This document shows, in pieces, positions 1 through 13,600 of a stretch of 64,000 nt of DNA. The position numbers were made by a program, and so were the translations under genes. The stretch spans positions 13,433,806-13,497,805 of the forward strand of contig NC_134648.1 in assembly GCF_030463565.1 (NCBI RefSeq), given 5' to 3'. Each line of letters starts with the position of its first letter. Position 1 is the stretch's first letter. This DNA is from Pelecanus crispus. Lineage: Eukaryota; Chordata; Aves; Pelecaniformes; Pelecanidae. A model generated the notes under the pieces. The model was not told the origin of the DNA, made no database searches, and saw only the letters and a program-made list of their open reading frames with translations.

Positions 1-179
1 GTCTGTAAGTCACAGAGTGAACTCCGTTCTCCATTAGGTCAGTGACTGTCCCAGAGGCGCTGGGCCAAATCTTGACACAAGCTATTTGTAAGTGTCAAGG
101 AACCATTCAAAGACACCTGAGTGTCTGACACCCTTGAGAAAGAGGCCCAGCCACCAAGAGAGGAAAGAAAGGAGACAGT

Positions 180-230
180 AAAAAAAAAAAAAAAGGGGGG
201 GGGGGGTGTGTGACATGACATGACATGACA
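180..230. repeat. poly-A/poly-G tract followed by (TGACA)4
   Basis: An A15 run passes into G12, then TGTG, then four exact TGACA pentamers at 211-230. Low-complexity tract inside SWAP70 intron 4. Confidence 0.9.
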
Positions 231-370
231 ACAGAGAGACACAATGAAGTATCAAAACTGAAAATAAATCCAATTTCCTCACAAGTTTCAAGTGGAAGGA
301 CTGACCTGATACTGGTTATTTTATTTTCATGACATTAAACAGCAGAATGACTTCATTTTGCCCTCAACTG

Positions 371-374
<4 letters not shown>

Positions 375-410
<36 letters not shown>
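375..410. repeat. (TG)18 microsatellite
   Basis: Eighteen uninterrupted TG dinucleotides, likely length-polymorphic. Intronic. Confidence 0.97.
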
Positions 411-411
<1 letters not shown>

Positions 412-1418
412 ATGTGTCCAGCCCTCACTTCCAACAGACAACCAACAGTTAACAAAAATAGAGTTTTGCATTGTTCTGTGGATATTCTGAAAGCATTTCC
501 TGTGCCAAGACTTTCTGATGATTTCTTCAGAACAGCTTAGGAAAGCCTGCCAAGAAAGCCTTTGTTTCTCTCCTCACCAAGAAGCCAAGAAATCAAAGAT
601 GAAAAAAATTCTGTCAGGTAAATGTCAATTTTAAATAGCTCTCTAGGTAAGCTCTGTTGTGACCCCTTAGGTAGTTGTGATATTTATACTTGCCATGAAA
701 GAAATGCAGTTTTTAAAGCCATTCCTAAACTGGTAATCCACCCACTGGAAATCTGAAGAAACTGAAGATTGACAGAAGTTTGCTAACAATATAAAGGCCA
801 GCATGACTTCTTGTGTTTGAGTACAGGTAAATAAGTTGTCAGTCACGTAGCCTGCTAAACAGGACAAGAAGCGAGAGAGCTCTGGAGCTCTTCTACACCT
901 TCTTGCCCTGTTGAAGTGGGGCAACATAGAAGACCTTTCAACCGGAGCAATACCTTTGTCCAGGCCCCCTTGTTTGAATACGGAGGTTATCATCAGCACA
1001 ACTTATATTCGCTACAACATAACTGAAACTAGAAAAAAGCATTTTCAAAGATTGAAGAATTGTCACCAGTTTAAGAACTGATCAGTGTGTCGCAGCTATT
1101 TTGTCAGCTAACAAGCAGTTGATACTAGTATAAAAAAGGCTGTATTTCAAGTCAAAGCACACTTCTTTCACTTTCTAAAAACAAACTCTCCCAACAAGCA
1201 ACTCATTCATAGTACTGCAACAATTACAACAATCTGGACAGTAGCACAATTTCTCTTTTGCAAAAATAAGCTCATATTAAAGAACCCTTATAAGTAATTT
1301 ACCTAATTTTCCCCTGCTCATTATCCATCAGGTAAAGAAATTTCAGTACAAGTTGCATATTTTCTAATTACGCAATAAATTGTTCTACTTTAAAACAGTA
1401 GTTCTCTATAGTTCTTAC

Positions 1419-1646
1419 CTGTTTGAGTACGTCTAATATGAGCTCATTAAAGACTTCATTGATTGCCATGGACACTGTCTGTCGGTCCATCCCTTTACTA
1501 AACTGCCCACTTCCAATGAGATCAATCAGCTCCCATGCAGAAAGACCTTCTCGACTGGTGTTGAGGGCAATCTTGTAATGGTCAAACTGCTCTTGCTGCC
1601 AGCCTGCTCCCATTGCTTCGGTGAGTTTTTTAAGTAAATATTCAAT
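1419..1646 (-). CDS. SWAP70: SWAP70 coding exon 4
   Basis: The 228-nt exon encodes 76 residues (139-214), from [20 protein letters not shown] to [10 protein letters not shown]. The acceptor is TGTACAG and the donor is CAG followed by GTAAGA. The next family exon begins the PH domain; no matching exon is visible in positions 1-1418, so it lies outside the window. Confidence 0.97.
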
Positions 1647-4600
1647 CTGTACAGAAAAACAAACGTAAATAAATCATTTTCAGCAGGCATGGAAATGAAG
1701 TGTTTTAGAGCTGTAAGTGAAGTTTCTCTAGAGACTATCATTACAGCTAGATTCCTGCGTTCACATGTAGGCCACTAAACATAGGTGGTTTAATTAGCAA
1801 AGATTTTAGGCTCCTGACTCAGTTGAACTTTTGACTGCCAAGCCCATCCTGCAGCTACTCTCTTCATAGTAAAGAAACAAAGAATTGAGCCTGGCATCCT
1901 CTTTTAACGTTTCAGATTCCTATGGAACACATGGGACCTTCCCTGCAACAGCTTCCAAACTGTGATGACTGAAGTGTGAGAAAGCAAGAAGTTTAAAAAA
2001 GTATTCTTGTAAGATAAAAGGCAAACAAATTAGAAAAAATAAGAAAAGATGGCAGTTTGGACAAGAAGGGAAATGAAAAATTACCAAGGTATGATCACAT
2101 ATCTTAGTCTTCACCTGATCCCTCTTCTCTAGCTCTCAAGTACTCCATCACTGGACACAATCTTGGCAGATGTATCAAGAGAAGTAAAAGAACAAATTTT
2201 TCACGTCTGCTTTTATTGTTTCCAAAATAAACTCTTCTTTTCCTTTAATCTTTCATCATTCTGTAAGCATTACCATGCACAGGGTAATAACACTAATAAC
2301 ACTAGTCAAAATAAACACAAGAATGAAAAAGAGGGAAAGAAGGCTGGGTTTCTTCTTTTGCCTGTTTTTTTAATGTTGTTTTTAAACTGTTCACTCTTTA
2401 AAACATGCAGTATTTTAAACTAAGCCCATCTACAGCTTTGAGCACATGTAAAATGCTTTTAATGGCTCTTTAAACAAAATAATTGGCGAGAGCTTTCCTA
2501 CAAAGACCTCTACACAACAAAGTAAAATCCAGGCTTCAAAGTTTCTGTGACTGAAGTCACAGTATACCAGTTACAGCATTTAACCCAGTTTTGAAGACAG
2601 ACCAAGCTAATGTGGCCTTCTGCTCTTTTGCGCAATGGCTCACCGCATTTCCTCACCAGCTTTGCAGGGAACCCGACTGCCTTCTGCAACCCGCCAAGGC
2701 AGACAGTAAAGCCACCCGCACCATCCCTAAGGAAGAAGCCTAGGGAGAGGGCATGCAGTAACCCCGCACCGGAGCACCCTCCCGCAGCAGCCCACCACAG
2801 GGACAGGGCAGCACCAGCTCCCCCGAGAGCTGGCCCTTCTCTCCAGCCACCCCAATGCCAGCACAGAACCACCTCCAGGTAGGTCGGTCCTCAAAGCTGC
2901 GGGCCAGGGCTCCTCCCGGCTGCCCTGCTTCTCTGCAGGCATGAGGGATGCGACAGGGTGGGAACTGCACGCTGCCTGGTGGAGGTGGGGAGGGAAAGCA
3001 CCACGGTCCTTTCAGGTTCTCTCTGTGCACATGGAAATAACCCAGATTTCCTTAAGTGCTGTTCTTCTGAAGGTTAGTGCTTCAGCACAGTCTGCTCCAC
3101 TTCCAGCTTACCTATTTTAGGTGTGGTTTTGGAAACACTAAGTGACTCAGGAGTCTGAATCCCAGTATCAAAAATGACCAAGGGGTACAGCCTGACCATG
3201 CCTCATTGAAAAGCAGCAGAAACCAAATGCTTTCCAGGACTTCACTTTTCTAATCGCCAATCCTGGTTCGCCTCTGGTTCCTCAGCACTGATTGACAACA
3301 CAATGTAATTTCTCATACAGGTAAGAAAAACCCCAGCTGAGAGCACCAGGGGATGTTTTACCACAGAATAAATTAACTTTTCAGCTACAGCTCACGGTTA
3401 CTTTTCAGCTGGTCTAATAGGCTTTTGAGCACCCAGCAGTCTCTACATAAGAGATTTGGGAGTACAAATAAATAAAAAAGTGTTTCCGCCCCCCCGCCTC
3501 CTCCCCCATTTCACCACAAGGGCTCCCAGGCCTCAAGGTTTTGATGCAGCATACATGCTAATTTTGTGGCTGCTGTTTCTCTCTCTTGCAAGTGGTACAG
3601 GCAAATCCCTTCCTTTCCCTCACATCCCTGATCAAGAAACACACAATCAGGCACCAGAACACACCCATCTGGCAAAGCAGTAAATTACCAAATTCACCCT
3701 ACGGATGGGTGGGCTTTTCTTACTATTTCAGCTCAGTAACTGTTCTTAGTCTTACAGCCTCTACTCTAGTAGCACGTGGACTAATGCTACGGCAAAATGG
3801 AGAAGCTACTGAAAGCCACTGCATGGTCTAGAGGAAAGTTCCCGCTCTGCTGAATGGGCAGGAAACACGTATTCCTCCGAGACGTGCCTGTCGTATCCTC
3901 CTCGTAAAGACGGTCTTAAGAGAAGACAGGCTAGCCAGGCAGAATATGCCTCCAGGGTGGGTACAAACATTGTAGAGAGCATTGCTTTTCATTTCAGCTT
4001 CACTGAGTAAGTGAAGTATTTTTTATTTAAGTATTTTTAGCTCCTCACGCAACTCTTACTCATACCTTGCAAAGATACGATTTGAACAGAGGCCTCTGCA
4101 AAAGTGGCCTTCCAGCTGTAGACAAGTGCAACTAACACTGGGTACAAGGTTTACGGTAAGCAGCAAAGACGCCTTTCAGCTCTGTGCTGGGCCCATCTGC
4201 CATTTGAGGGAAGCACCCCCCGGGGAGGGCACAGCTGCACACCCGCTTCGCCGCCTCCACGCCTCCGGCTGCTGCAGTGCCAGGGTGCTGCTGTGCCACG
4301 CTCACCGCTGCTCCTATCTGACTGTTCACCAGAACGGGTCACAAAACTGCGCTCTCCAGCGGTTCCACGGACGGCTCTGAATCGCTGAAGTTAATACAGT
4401 CACATGATGGCAAGGAAATTTTAGCACGCCCTCCCAAGCAACCAACATGCAACTTTTACTAGATTTCTGTAAAATCCAATAACTAATTACTTTAAAAATC
4501 TTCAAAATAGGCTTTGCTGATTTTCACTCTCCAAAATCCTTAAGTTAAAAAATTAATCCAACACTTTTGAGCATCAGCTACCATAAATCCTCAACATTCA

Positions 4601-7600
4601 GTTCAAGGCAGGAAGCACCTTACTTCCTACTCCAGGCGAGTTTTATAGAAAAAAAAAAAAAAAAACCACCCAAAAAAAGCCCTTCACAGCATACAAGAAC
4701 AGTAGCACTGCAAACTTGTTTAAAAAAAAAAAAAACAAAACAAAAAACTCCTAAAACCTGGATTTGATGAGCTGAAATGAGCACTGGCATCAATACAGGA
4801 GTAACTTTTTTCCCCATATTCAAAACACATTCTGCCACTCAGCTCAATCCCTCTGAGCTGCACCAGTTCTGAACTACGATCCTGTACTTTAGTTGAAAGG
4901 AAAGCTAAAATAACTGAGGCTTAATTAGGTAGATAATCTAAGTGCCAAAATGCTAGACAGTAATTAAAAAAAAAAAATCATTAAAACTTTAACTTTAAAA
5001 TGTATTGTTCCAAGATTTCGCAGCCTATTACACTGCTTGAGGCATGCAGCTCTCAAATTCCTTTGGTTAATTATCTCAAAAGTACTAGGACTCACTTGCA
5101 GACAAAGGGACATACACACACACACAAAAAAAAATCATACCTGAATAGACTTTTTCACTTTTTTTGCTCAAGCCATATGAACAAAAGGTATATCAAACTA
5201 ATCGCCTGGAAAAGAAGCAATGCAAAACTCTTGGCTAGTACACGTTATCATATAATGCACTAAAAATAAGCCAACATATCCTTTCCTTTAAGATCATTTG
5301 TACACATTTTACCTTATATTGATTATTAGAACAGAATTAAACATTTACGTTTGCTAACCCCCCATCTCTAAGTCACTAACATGACAAATCCCATTAAAGT
5401 ACATAAAATAGCTCATTATTTTAAAATACATTAACTCATCTTAACTGAAAAAGGACCTGTGCATATTACAATTTAATCTCTAAAATTTAAAAAAAAAAAA
5501 ATTAAAAAAAAAAAAAATCAAGCTTTATCTTGCATTCAGATAAGTACATGGCTAACCAAAGTCGCCAGAAAAAATTTATCTAACATATCTCCTCAATAGC
5601 AGCAGTGAGTGTTGGGGTGGGGTATAAATATGGAACAGTGCAAGGTAAATATGAAGAAGTAAGCTGGATCTGGTAAGTGTGGAAGCAAAGAAGAAACCAT
5701 TTATGATGTGCTCAACTGAGGAACCTCTGAGAGCAAATGACGTTTCCCATCCTCCACAAAGAGACGCATCAACTCAGCAAATAACTGACAAAATTAAGTC
5801 TGCTGGCTCAAACATAAACTACTCTTGTGGTTAAAAAGCAAAGTGTTGAAAAGCAAACGTGAAGCAACGTTTGCTGCTATTCTGACTGGACCTAACTCAC
5901 TTTCAGATACGGACGTAAAAACACAGGGGGGTTGCTAATGCTACATACACCAGTACAGACCAACTGGCTCCACAGTATGAGAAACAGCTTCTGTCTCAAA
6001 TCAAAAGAAACTCTTCACCCAGAATTTTGCCAAGAGAAAGCAAAAATAATATAAAGAACATAGGCTCTTTAACTATGCAGCCTGTTTGGTACCTTCTTTC
6101 AGAGGGCACTTTCTCTTCCCATGTTTCAATACCTATTTGCTTTGCTTTTCCAGGTATTCCTGGCACTATCCTCCATGGGGAATGAAGTATCATAGATGTT
6201 TCACATATTTTTCTGATATACAAGTGGGTCTCTTAGAGGATGAAAAATGAAAATGTCAAGGAGGCCTTCATGCCCAGCAGAGCACAGCAGACAAGGCTAT
6301 TCTGGTTCATGCTATTCAAATAAGGTCTGTGATATTAACAGAGCAGATGTAAAAAGCCTATTTACATTGTACAAAATTCTGTGGAAGCACATGTTACAGG
6401 GCAAGAGACACGAAAGCAATTATATCCCCTTTCACAGTCATCATCGATTCCTTTTCTTCATCCCGTAAGAACATCACTTACTTTTAAGTCAAGTATTTGT
6501 TTCCACTCTTCCACCAACAAAAAAATCCCCATACTAGAATTTATTAAACTTCATAGACAATAACTACTCTGGATTAGTAGACTTTGTGAAAACTGTGTTC
6601 ATTATGTGGTGTAAGCCATTATCTTTTTTTTTTTTAAATTATATTGGCATTAAGTGACATAATAAAGGTCAACTCAAAAAGTAGTGTAACATGTAAACAC
6701 GTAGATCCTAAGGACAACCTGCTGCATAAGCTGAAAACTGTCTTATTTCTTTTATTCTTTTATTTCCTTATTTTTTCTTATTCTTTTAATTTTTAAAACT
6801 GTCTTATTTTTCTTTTTTTTTTTTACTTTTATCAAGGAAAAGAGCAGTGAAATGGGAAGAACCGATGCAAGTCATAAGTGACTAAACATCTTCATAACCA
6901 TCATCATCAACTTGTAGAGGTCATGGGTCAAATAAAACCCCACACAAGCAGCTTTCATTATAGTTGTCTCAGTTTTGATTTTGTTTCTGAACAGCCAAGG
7001 TTCAATTCCCAGTATTTCATTCACTGTATCAGTTTCTGATACTAGAACGCAGAACAAGGAAGCAAATGTGGTCACAAAAAAATCTTTTTCTGCAAGAAAT
7101 GCCTCCAGAAGAATCACCACTGGACAGCTTCAAACTTTCACCTCCTCAGTCTAAAAAACATTAACCTCATTTTCAAATGCACAGAAGGCCATACAAGGTT
7201 TGGACCTTCTCTGTCCTAACTAGGAGGATTAGAAATGCCACGTGTCAATACAGTTGAAGGCTAGAGGACAAGTGAAAAATAACTGTACAAATTTCTTTCC
7301 TCAAGAAGCCAGGCTTAAAAAGCAAAAACACCAAATATGCTTGGCTTTTTTAAAACAAGTTATGTGAACACTATATTACAACACACAAAGAGCGTGCAGC
7401 TTGCAGTGTACGTATCCGTGAGTTTCACCACTAAGGATGGCCCAGAAACACAGCTAACCACATACCGCAGCTTTTCAGGCGATAAAGCATTCCCAAGGCT
7501 GCAGTCACATGTCCAGAAATAAGAAAGGGGAAGTGTTTGCAAACCTTTTTATAAAACAGAAAATGCCTGGTTAAACAACATCAAGGCACACAAACGAGTC

Positions 7601-10600
7601 TGTAACAACTAAGAGGCAAGTTGTAAAGGAAGCTCACGACAGACTAGAAATACTTCTCCTCTTACACTACAGTTCTCTCCACCTTTCTTCCCTTTATTCT
7701 ACCCTTCTCATTGAAATGATAATGCCTATGAGAGCTGAAGGAAAACACCCACTTGGATGTCTGCGTCCCAGATGAGCTAGTGGGAAAGACCGGCCGTGGG
7801 GAGGGGAAGGAGCTCCCACCTGGGCCCCCACCTTCAGGTGCATTAGCAATATAAGCTGCTTGGTAAAGCTCTGCCCACTGCAATAGGAGGCAAGTCTGTT
7901 GTTTGCCAAGAATTGTATTAATTCTGAAAGCTGTCCATTAGGACTAATTTTAACTAGAGCGAACAAAATACAGCATTGTTTTTCTCCAGTCCATCTGTAT
8001 CTCTTTGAAATACCACATTCACCCAGTTCACAGAAGTGTTTTATTTTGTGCACAGCAAGGCTTCTCACTTGAAAGGGGAGGGAGCTTTCAGATTTGATAC
8101 CATTTTGCATTTCCCTGGGACATGAGCACCTTTGCAAAATAGACATTCGTGAACCTGTGTTCCTTTCCAACTCTCCTAACTGCTCTCAGCTGCCCACCAG
8201 TCGCCAGCAGAAGCTACACTGGAGCCCAAGGCCATTGCCAGCTGAGCCCAGTGCCTGCACAGCCACCCGCTGCTGTCTCTCTGTGACCTGACTTCTCCCC
8301 GTAACATAGAGGGATCCTCTCAAGCTTGAAGTCACACCCCAAAACTGCACACCCCAACCCAGGCCCTGACCCATGCTGTATTTACTAACCTTATTTCCCT
8401 CAGGTGCAGGGCTGCCATCTCTCGTTCCACAGCAGATGAGGAGCACAGGCCAGGTGCTGCCTCTGGCTTTTAGCCTAGCCTCTGCTAAATAAGCAACTAC
8501 CGGCCCTTGTGTCACCTCTCCATGGCTTTCGAATTCCCTCTTTGTAACTGCTTTCCTCACTTTGCTCTTTCTAAAGCTTTCCTCAGCCTGCATTTCCAAA
8601 ACCTTTCCAAAGTAGCCTGTTTTCCCTTCTCTGGTTGAACTGCAGCTGTTGCCAACTTGCTGCCTGTTCAACACCTGGGCAGGGAATCAAGACTTAACAC
8701 TTTGCAGATGGGGGTGACAGCCCCACCACAATTAGCTGTCTAATATGAAAGGCCTAGCACAGGAGCACTGGTGCAAAAGTACACAACACAGGCAAGAAAG
8801 AAGGACAGCAGCCTCAATCTTTAGTCAGCGCAGCGCAAAGAAGGTGAAACTGCAGCCAAGCAGGAGAGTTTTCCAGAGATGAAATTGTTCAAATGAGTGC
8901 AGAAACCATTTATCTCTTTAAAAATAAAAAAAGGAAAATCAGACTCCCAAGCAGGTCTCAAAGAGCAGTTCCTCCAAGGAGGAGGAAGAGAAGGCACCCT
9001 CATAGCCACATGAAGTTGTATCAACACATTCACTGGAGACCTAAGAAGTTCTATTATAATCTTCCCATCAACAAGATGGGATGCAAAAATCTTCAAGGGC
9101 TCACCCTTCCAACCTTAAAGTATGAGGCAAGTTTCCTAGTTACTTATAAAGGGGAAACAAAATCTCTGAAACCCAAAAGCCTATGAGGTGGAAGGGAAGG
9201 AGGAGGGGAAACAGCTGGATCCCACACAAAGGACTCTAAGCCAGAAAGTGCAGTAAATTAAGTGTTGTAATATTCTCAGCCAACGATAAGAGCAACAGAC
9301 AGGGACAGAAAGAAAGCTTGCTCCCTGGCTGGGAAGCTTTAGTCACCCACGAGAGGTTTACATTGCTCTCACCAAAACATAAGTATCACAGAACAGTGAT
9401 GCTCCCATCACCCTCTCCTCTGTCCTTCACTTTGCAAAAATCCCCTCACTTTATACATGACATGCAAACCATTTTGTAGTTAAATGACAGGACGCAATAT
9501 ATAAAGTGGTGAAGACTAAATATATAATCAAGCTTTCTTATGAACTCAAGAGGCATAAAAAGTAAATGGAAATAAAAATACCTTTACTGGGTACCAGTAT
9601 CATTTTGAACACTATTGAAGAGAGTTATTTTCAGGTAGACAATTTGCAGTAAGACAACTACAAGTTTGTACACAAAAATGCTTTGCAAATCTGGAGTTTA
9701 GATTTAACATTAAAAAAACCCAGACATAAGAACTTAAAAGGTCACACAGAGAAAAGCAAAACTGACTGAAATTGAGACTTTGCATCTTTAGTTTTGGAAT
9801 TTTGTGTGAAAGGGTAAATGAGTAAATGTGCAATTTTCCAGAAGCACAGAGAACCCGAGGAGGACCAATGCAAACCAGAAAGGAGTGCATTCAACAGATA
9901 GCATTCCTCCACCAGCTGATTACATTACCTGTGTGGTCTAAGGCAAAAGGTTAGAGTGAATACAGGCATTGTATATGCTAAGAACAGAGCAGCCTTTCTT
10001 TGTCAGGCTCTATAAGCTTTCTTTAAACAGTATTGCACAATTTAAATCTTGCTGTAATCAAGGAGATGCAGACACAGATCCACCCCAAGAATTTTAAAAA
10101 TACTCCAAGTAGAAGAGCAATACAGGTTAACCCTGGACATTAAGGATGGGAAAGAAAGCAAACAATAGCAGCTATGAAACCTGGAAAACCTCTTTTGGGC
10201 TTGGAGCCAACTCTGCAGCCCATCTCCCAACAAACAGACACATTGCCATTACCTGGCACCAGCTACTGAAGGCAGCACGGATCTGGGGGCTTGTTTGGTG
10301 GAGGGGGAGCAAGTGAGCAATGCCAATGCCCCAGAGCCGGCAGGTCTGAAGCGTTTAACCATGCCAACAAATAAGGAGATGTGAAATATCTACTGTCAGG
10401 TAAGCCAGGCTGCGCAGTTGGGAACACAATGATGAACTAGAGATGTGGATCTGAGTCCCTGTTTTGACATTTATTAGTGGCTCTGACCTTCTACCAAAGC
10501 CAAATTTGGCTCCATTAAGAACGGAGCTGTCTTAGCTTTTATAACCATGATCCCCGTCTCCCAGAACTGACAAAAAAAACAGGAAAGCAAGCAAGAAGAC

Positions 10601-13600
10601 TGTCCCATTTCTCATGGGAATATAGCATGCCAGTTTAACAGTTTGCAAATACTTATTAATCAGTACTCCAGTGCTGAACTGCAAACCCCTGGGATTTCTG
10701 TATACAGTTTTGCAAGAGATTATTTATGCCTACAGTTCTGATCTTTCTGCTTCTTCCCTCACCCCTCCCCAAGGGGAGAATTGTGGAGATACCACTATCT
10801 TGCTTTAGGGTTAGAATACCTATTTGAGCGTTGCCCATACTTGTTCATGAACTTAAAGTATAAAGAGATCTCTCTGGTATTATTCCTTCAACCATTTCAA
10901 GCAGGAGTGTTCAGGTGGTGGCTGCTTTTGATCAGAAACAGATTATCATCAGAAAAGTTCGTACTTCTCCTTTTCATCAGGAGGGTGACATGAGACCAAA
11001 GACTCATCTTGCAAGTCACGGCAACACAGAGCAGAGGGGAGAATTGTTTTTTCAGAATCACACTGATGTACTTACTAACCGTGCAAAACTTTAATCACAC
11101 CATAAGCGCAGTGATTAAAGATCACATACATGCACTACTCATGAGCAAAGCAAGAACCTCAACAGCTCTGAGTGCTGGTACTGGAGCTAGTCTCCCCAGC
11201 ACCAGTCAGTCCTCACAAAAACCAAAATAAGCTATTTACTGGGAGGCAAGCAGCATGCCCCATTTAGTCCAGGCTGTTTAAGTGACACACACACACATAG
11301 CCATCGATATCTAAAGTATCCTGTGGGAATCCCTACATACGCACCCTGGAAGACAAAGAAAAGCACCCAAGGCCTTACATTATTAAAAGAGGGGAATAAA
11401 AGTTTTATATTAAACAATTGTTTTAAGTCTCTAGACAGTAGCAAACATTAACATAGTTCAACTGGGACATTAAGCAAACTGGTGTTAAACAGCTTAAGTT
11501 CTTGTTTCTTACCTCTTCAGGTACAATGATTAAAGGGTATTTGTCCTCTGATAAGAAGTTAAAAATAACCCACACTTTAAATGCATCTTCATCACTAATC
11601 AGCAAAGGACTTTTAGAGAGGTTCTTTTTAGCACAGAGAGTCCAGCACATCCTGTTGAATTCAACTTTGTCAAAGTTTCCTTGAACCTAAAATGAAGAAA
11701 TTGAACAAAAAAAAAAAAGTATTATGCACAAATGGCACAGTATAACAGACAAAGTTTAACAGGCTAAGTCATACAAAAAGCATCGCAAAAAATTCTAGTT
11801 TGCAAGAAATGTCAAGGCCCAAAAAGAGCACTGCAGCAGCCTAGTCTGACTTCCTGCATGGGGTCAACTGAGGAATTTCTTCCAGCAAAATCTACATCCA
11901 ACCTCCAATTTCTGGTCGAGTTAATAACACCCTGACTTCATGTGAAGGAGGCTACACTGCATTCTGCATTTCCTCTAGCACATTAGCTTTATTGCACTGA
12001 GTTACTGAGATTTTATATAGCAAATTTGGAAACCATTATAGCCAAAAATACATGTGGATATGCCAAAAGCAATATTGGAACAATAGCTGGGAAAGACCTT
12101 TAATATGTTTTTCCACTTCACGTTATTCAATGTAACTCTTGTAGGACATTCATAAATACGTAATCATTTTTTCTCGAACGCTAATCCACTTAAAACCTTT
12201 TTCTCAGACTCGCAAATCTTCACCTTATTGATAAAAAAAAATTCCTCTTGTTTTCATTATCCTTTATCATACCTAGCAACTGTACATACCCATCTGTGAA
12301 TTATTTACATATGCAAAAGCTTTCATTTCCTCTATTTTCTATTTAAACCCTCATTTATGTTAGAGATTAAATCTATTTATCTCCCTACAGCTTAGCAATG
12401 CTATTTCTTTGCCAGCACGTAACTGATAAAGGCATGTTCTGCACTGTAATGGCAGTCACTTGAGATTTTGGAAAGCATGTCTAAGAAACAGGTTCTTGTA
12501 CCTCTTGTGGTAACACCACCAGTAATGTTCAGTGACATTTTCTTATGATAGGCCAAACCATGCATCTTAAATGCTTCAGGGACACCACTGCAAACTCTAT
12601 GATTTCCTATCCAGTCTGGTAAGTGGTCAGATATAGTGGAGGGTGAGCCACAGTGGCTAAGTCAAAGAGACTAAGGAAGTGGATGAACTGATGTCAGTGG
12701 GGGCTAAAAGAAAAAAAGAAGTAAATAGGAAACCAACCCGATGACAAGAAGCACTTTACAGTACAGTTGCCAGGACTAAAAGTGAGACTATGATAGAAAG
12801 ACATAGACTTTGCATGTTTGCAGAGTAGGCCACCAATGTAAGTGACGATGCAAGGGGCTGGTTACAGGCTATAGCTGTCCTTTGAAGAAGGTGGAAGCCA
12901 TGGGAGCTACAGCTGCTAAAGCCACAAGCTCAGCATTCTGGTGGTTTGCACAAGAAACATGGGTCTTAAATGAAACACCAGCTAAGCAAACAAACACCCT
13001 TTGGAAGAAGGGCTAGGAGCCACATTTCCTTCTCCTTCCTTCAATTTGCCAGCGCCTCATCCATTTGCTACTTTTGCCTCTGCTTTTTCCTGCCTGTCCT
13101 CCCCACCCTGCCCAATGAAGCTGGACTTCTTTTCTAAAACAACTTCACCCACCCAGATAACAAGCAGTTCCACCTTGGAAATGTCCTAGTGGTTATGCTA
13201 CTCCTGAGGAAGATGCCAACGGGGCGGGAAATCTCCTTTCCTACAGCCACCACCTGGCAAGTGCTCTGAGGACTATAAATAAGGCGGGCTGCTCTGAGAG
13301 GAGCTCATGTGTTAAAGCACGGCAGCCGCCAATGACCACAGGAGAGGGTGGAGACAGGCACAGGCCCTGGCCAGGGTAAAGGAAAGTGTGCAGTTTGTGC
13401 TCACGTACCAAAGCTGGATTGTGTGCGCCTCAGAAACTCACATCAAAATCCAAGTCACCTACAAGCATGTTACTGCCACCAGGACTAGGCAGCAGCCAAG
13501 CGGGAAATTTCAAGACCGTTTTGCCACAGGGGATTAGGTCACACTGTGCCAGAGGTCCTGCTTTAGACGTGTAAGTCCTTTTTTCAGAATCCAGGCTTGA

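Larger units (their letters stand above)
1..1418 (-). other. SWAP70 intron 4 (partial) with simple repeats
   Basis: Intronic sequence running off the left edge. It holds an A-run then G-run (180-206), four TGACA units (211-230) and a TG microsatellite (375-410). No coding exon or RNA gene is seen. Confidence 0.85.

Noticed and set aside
7694-8170. 158-codon minus-strand open frame in SWAP70 intron 3
   Set aside because: No family character, start context or splice sites; treated as chance.
8186-8674. 162-codon minus-strand open frame in SWAP70 intron 3
   Set aside because: No splice context, no recognisable motif, and mixed composition; longer frames by chance are expected in a less AT-rich patch.
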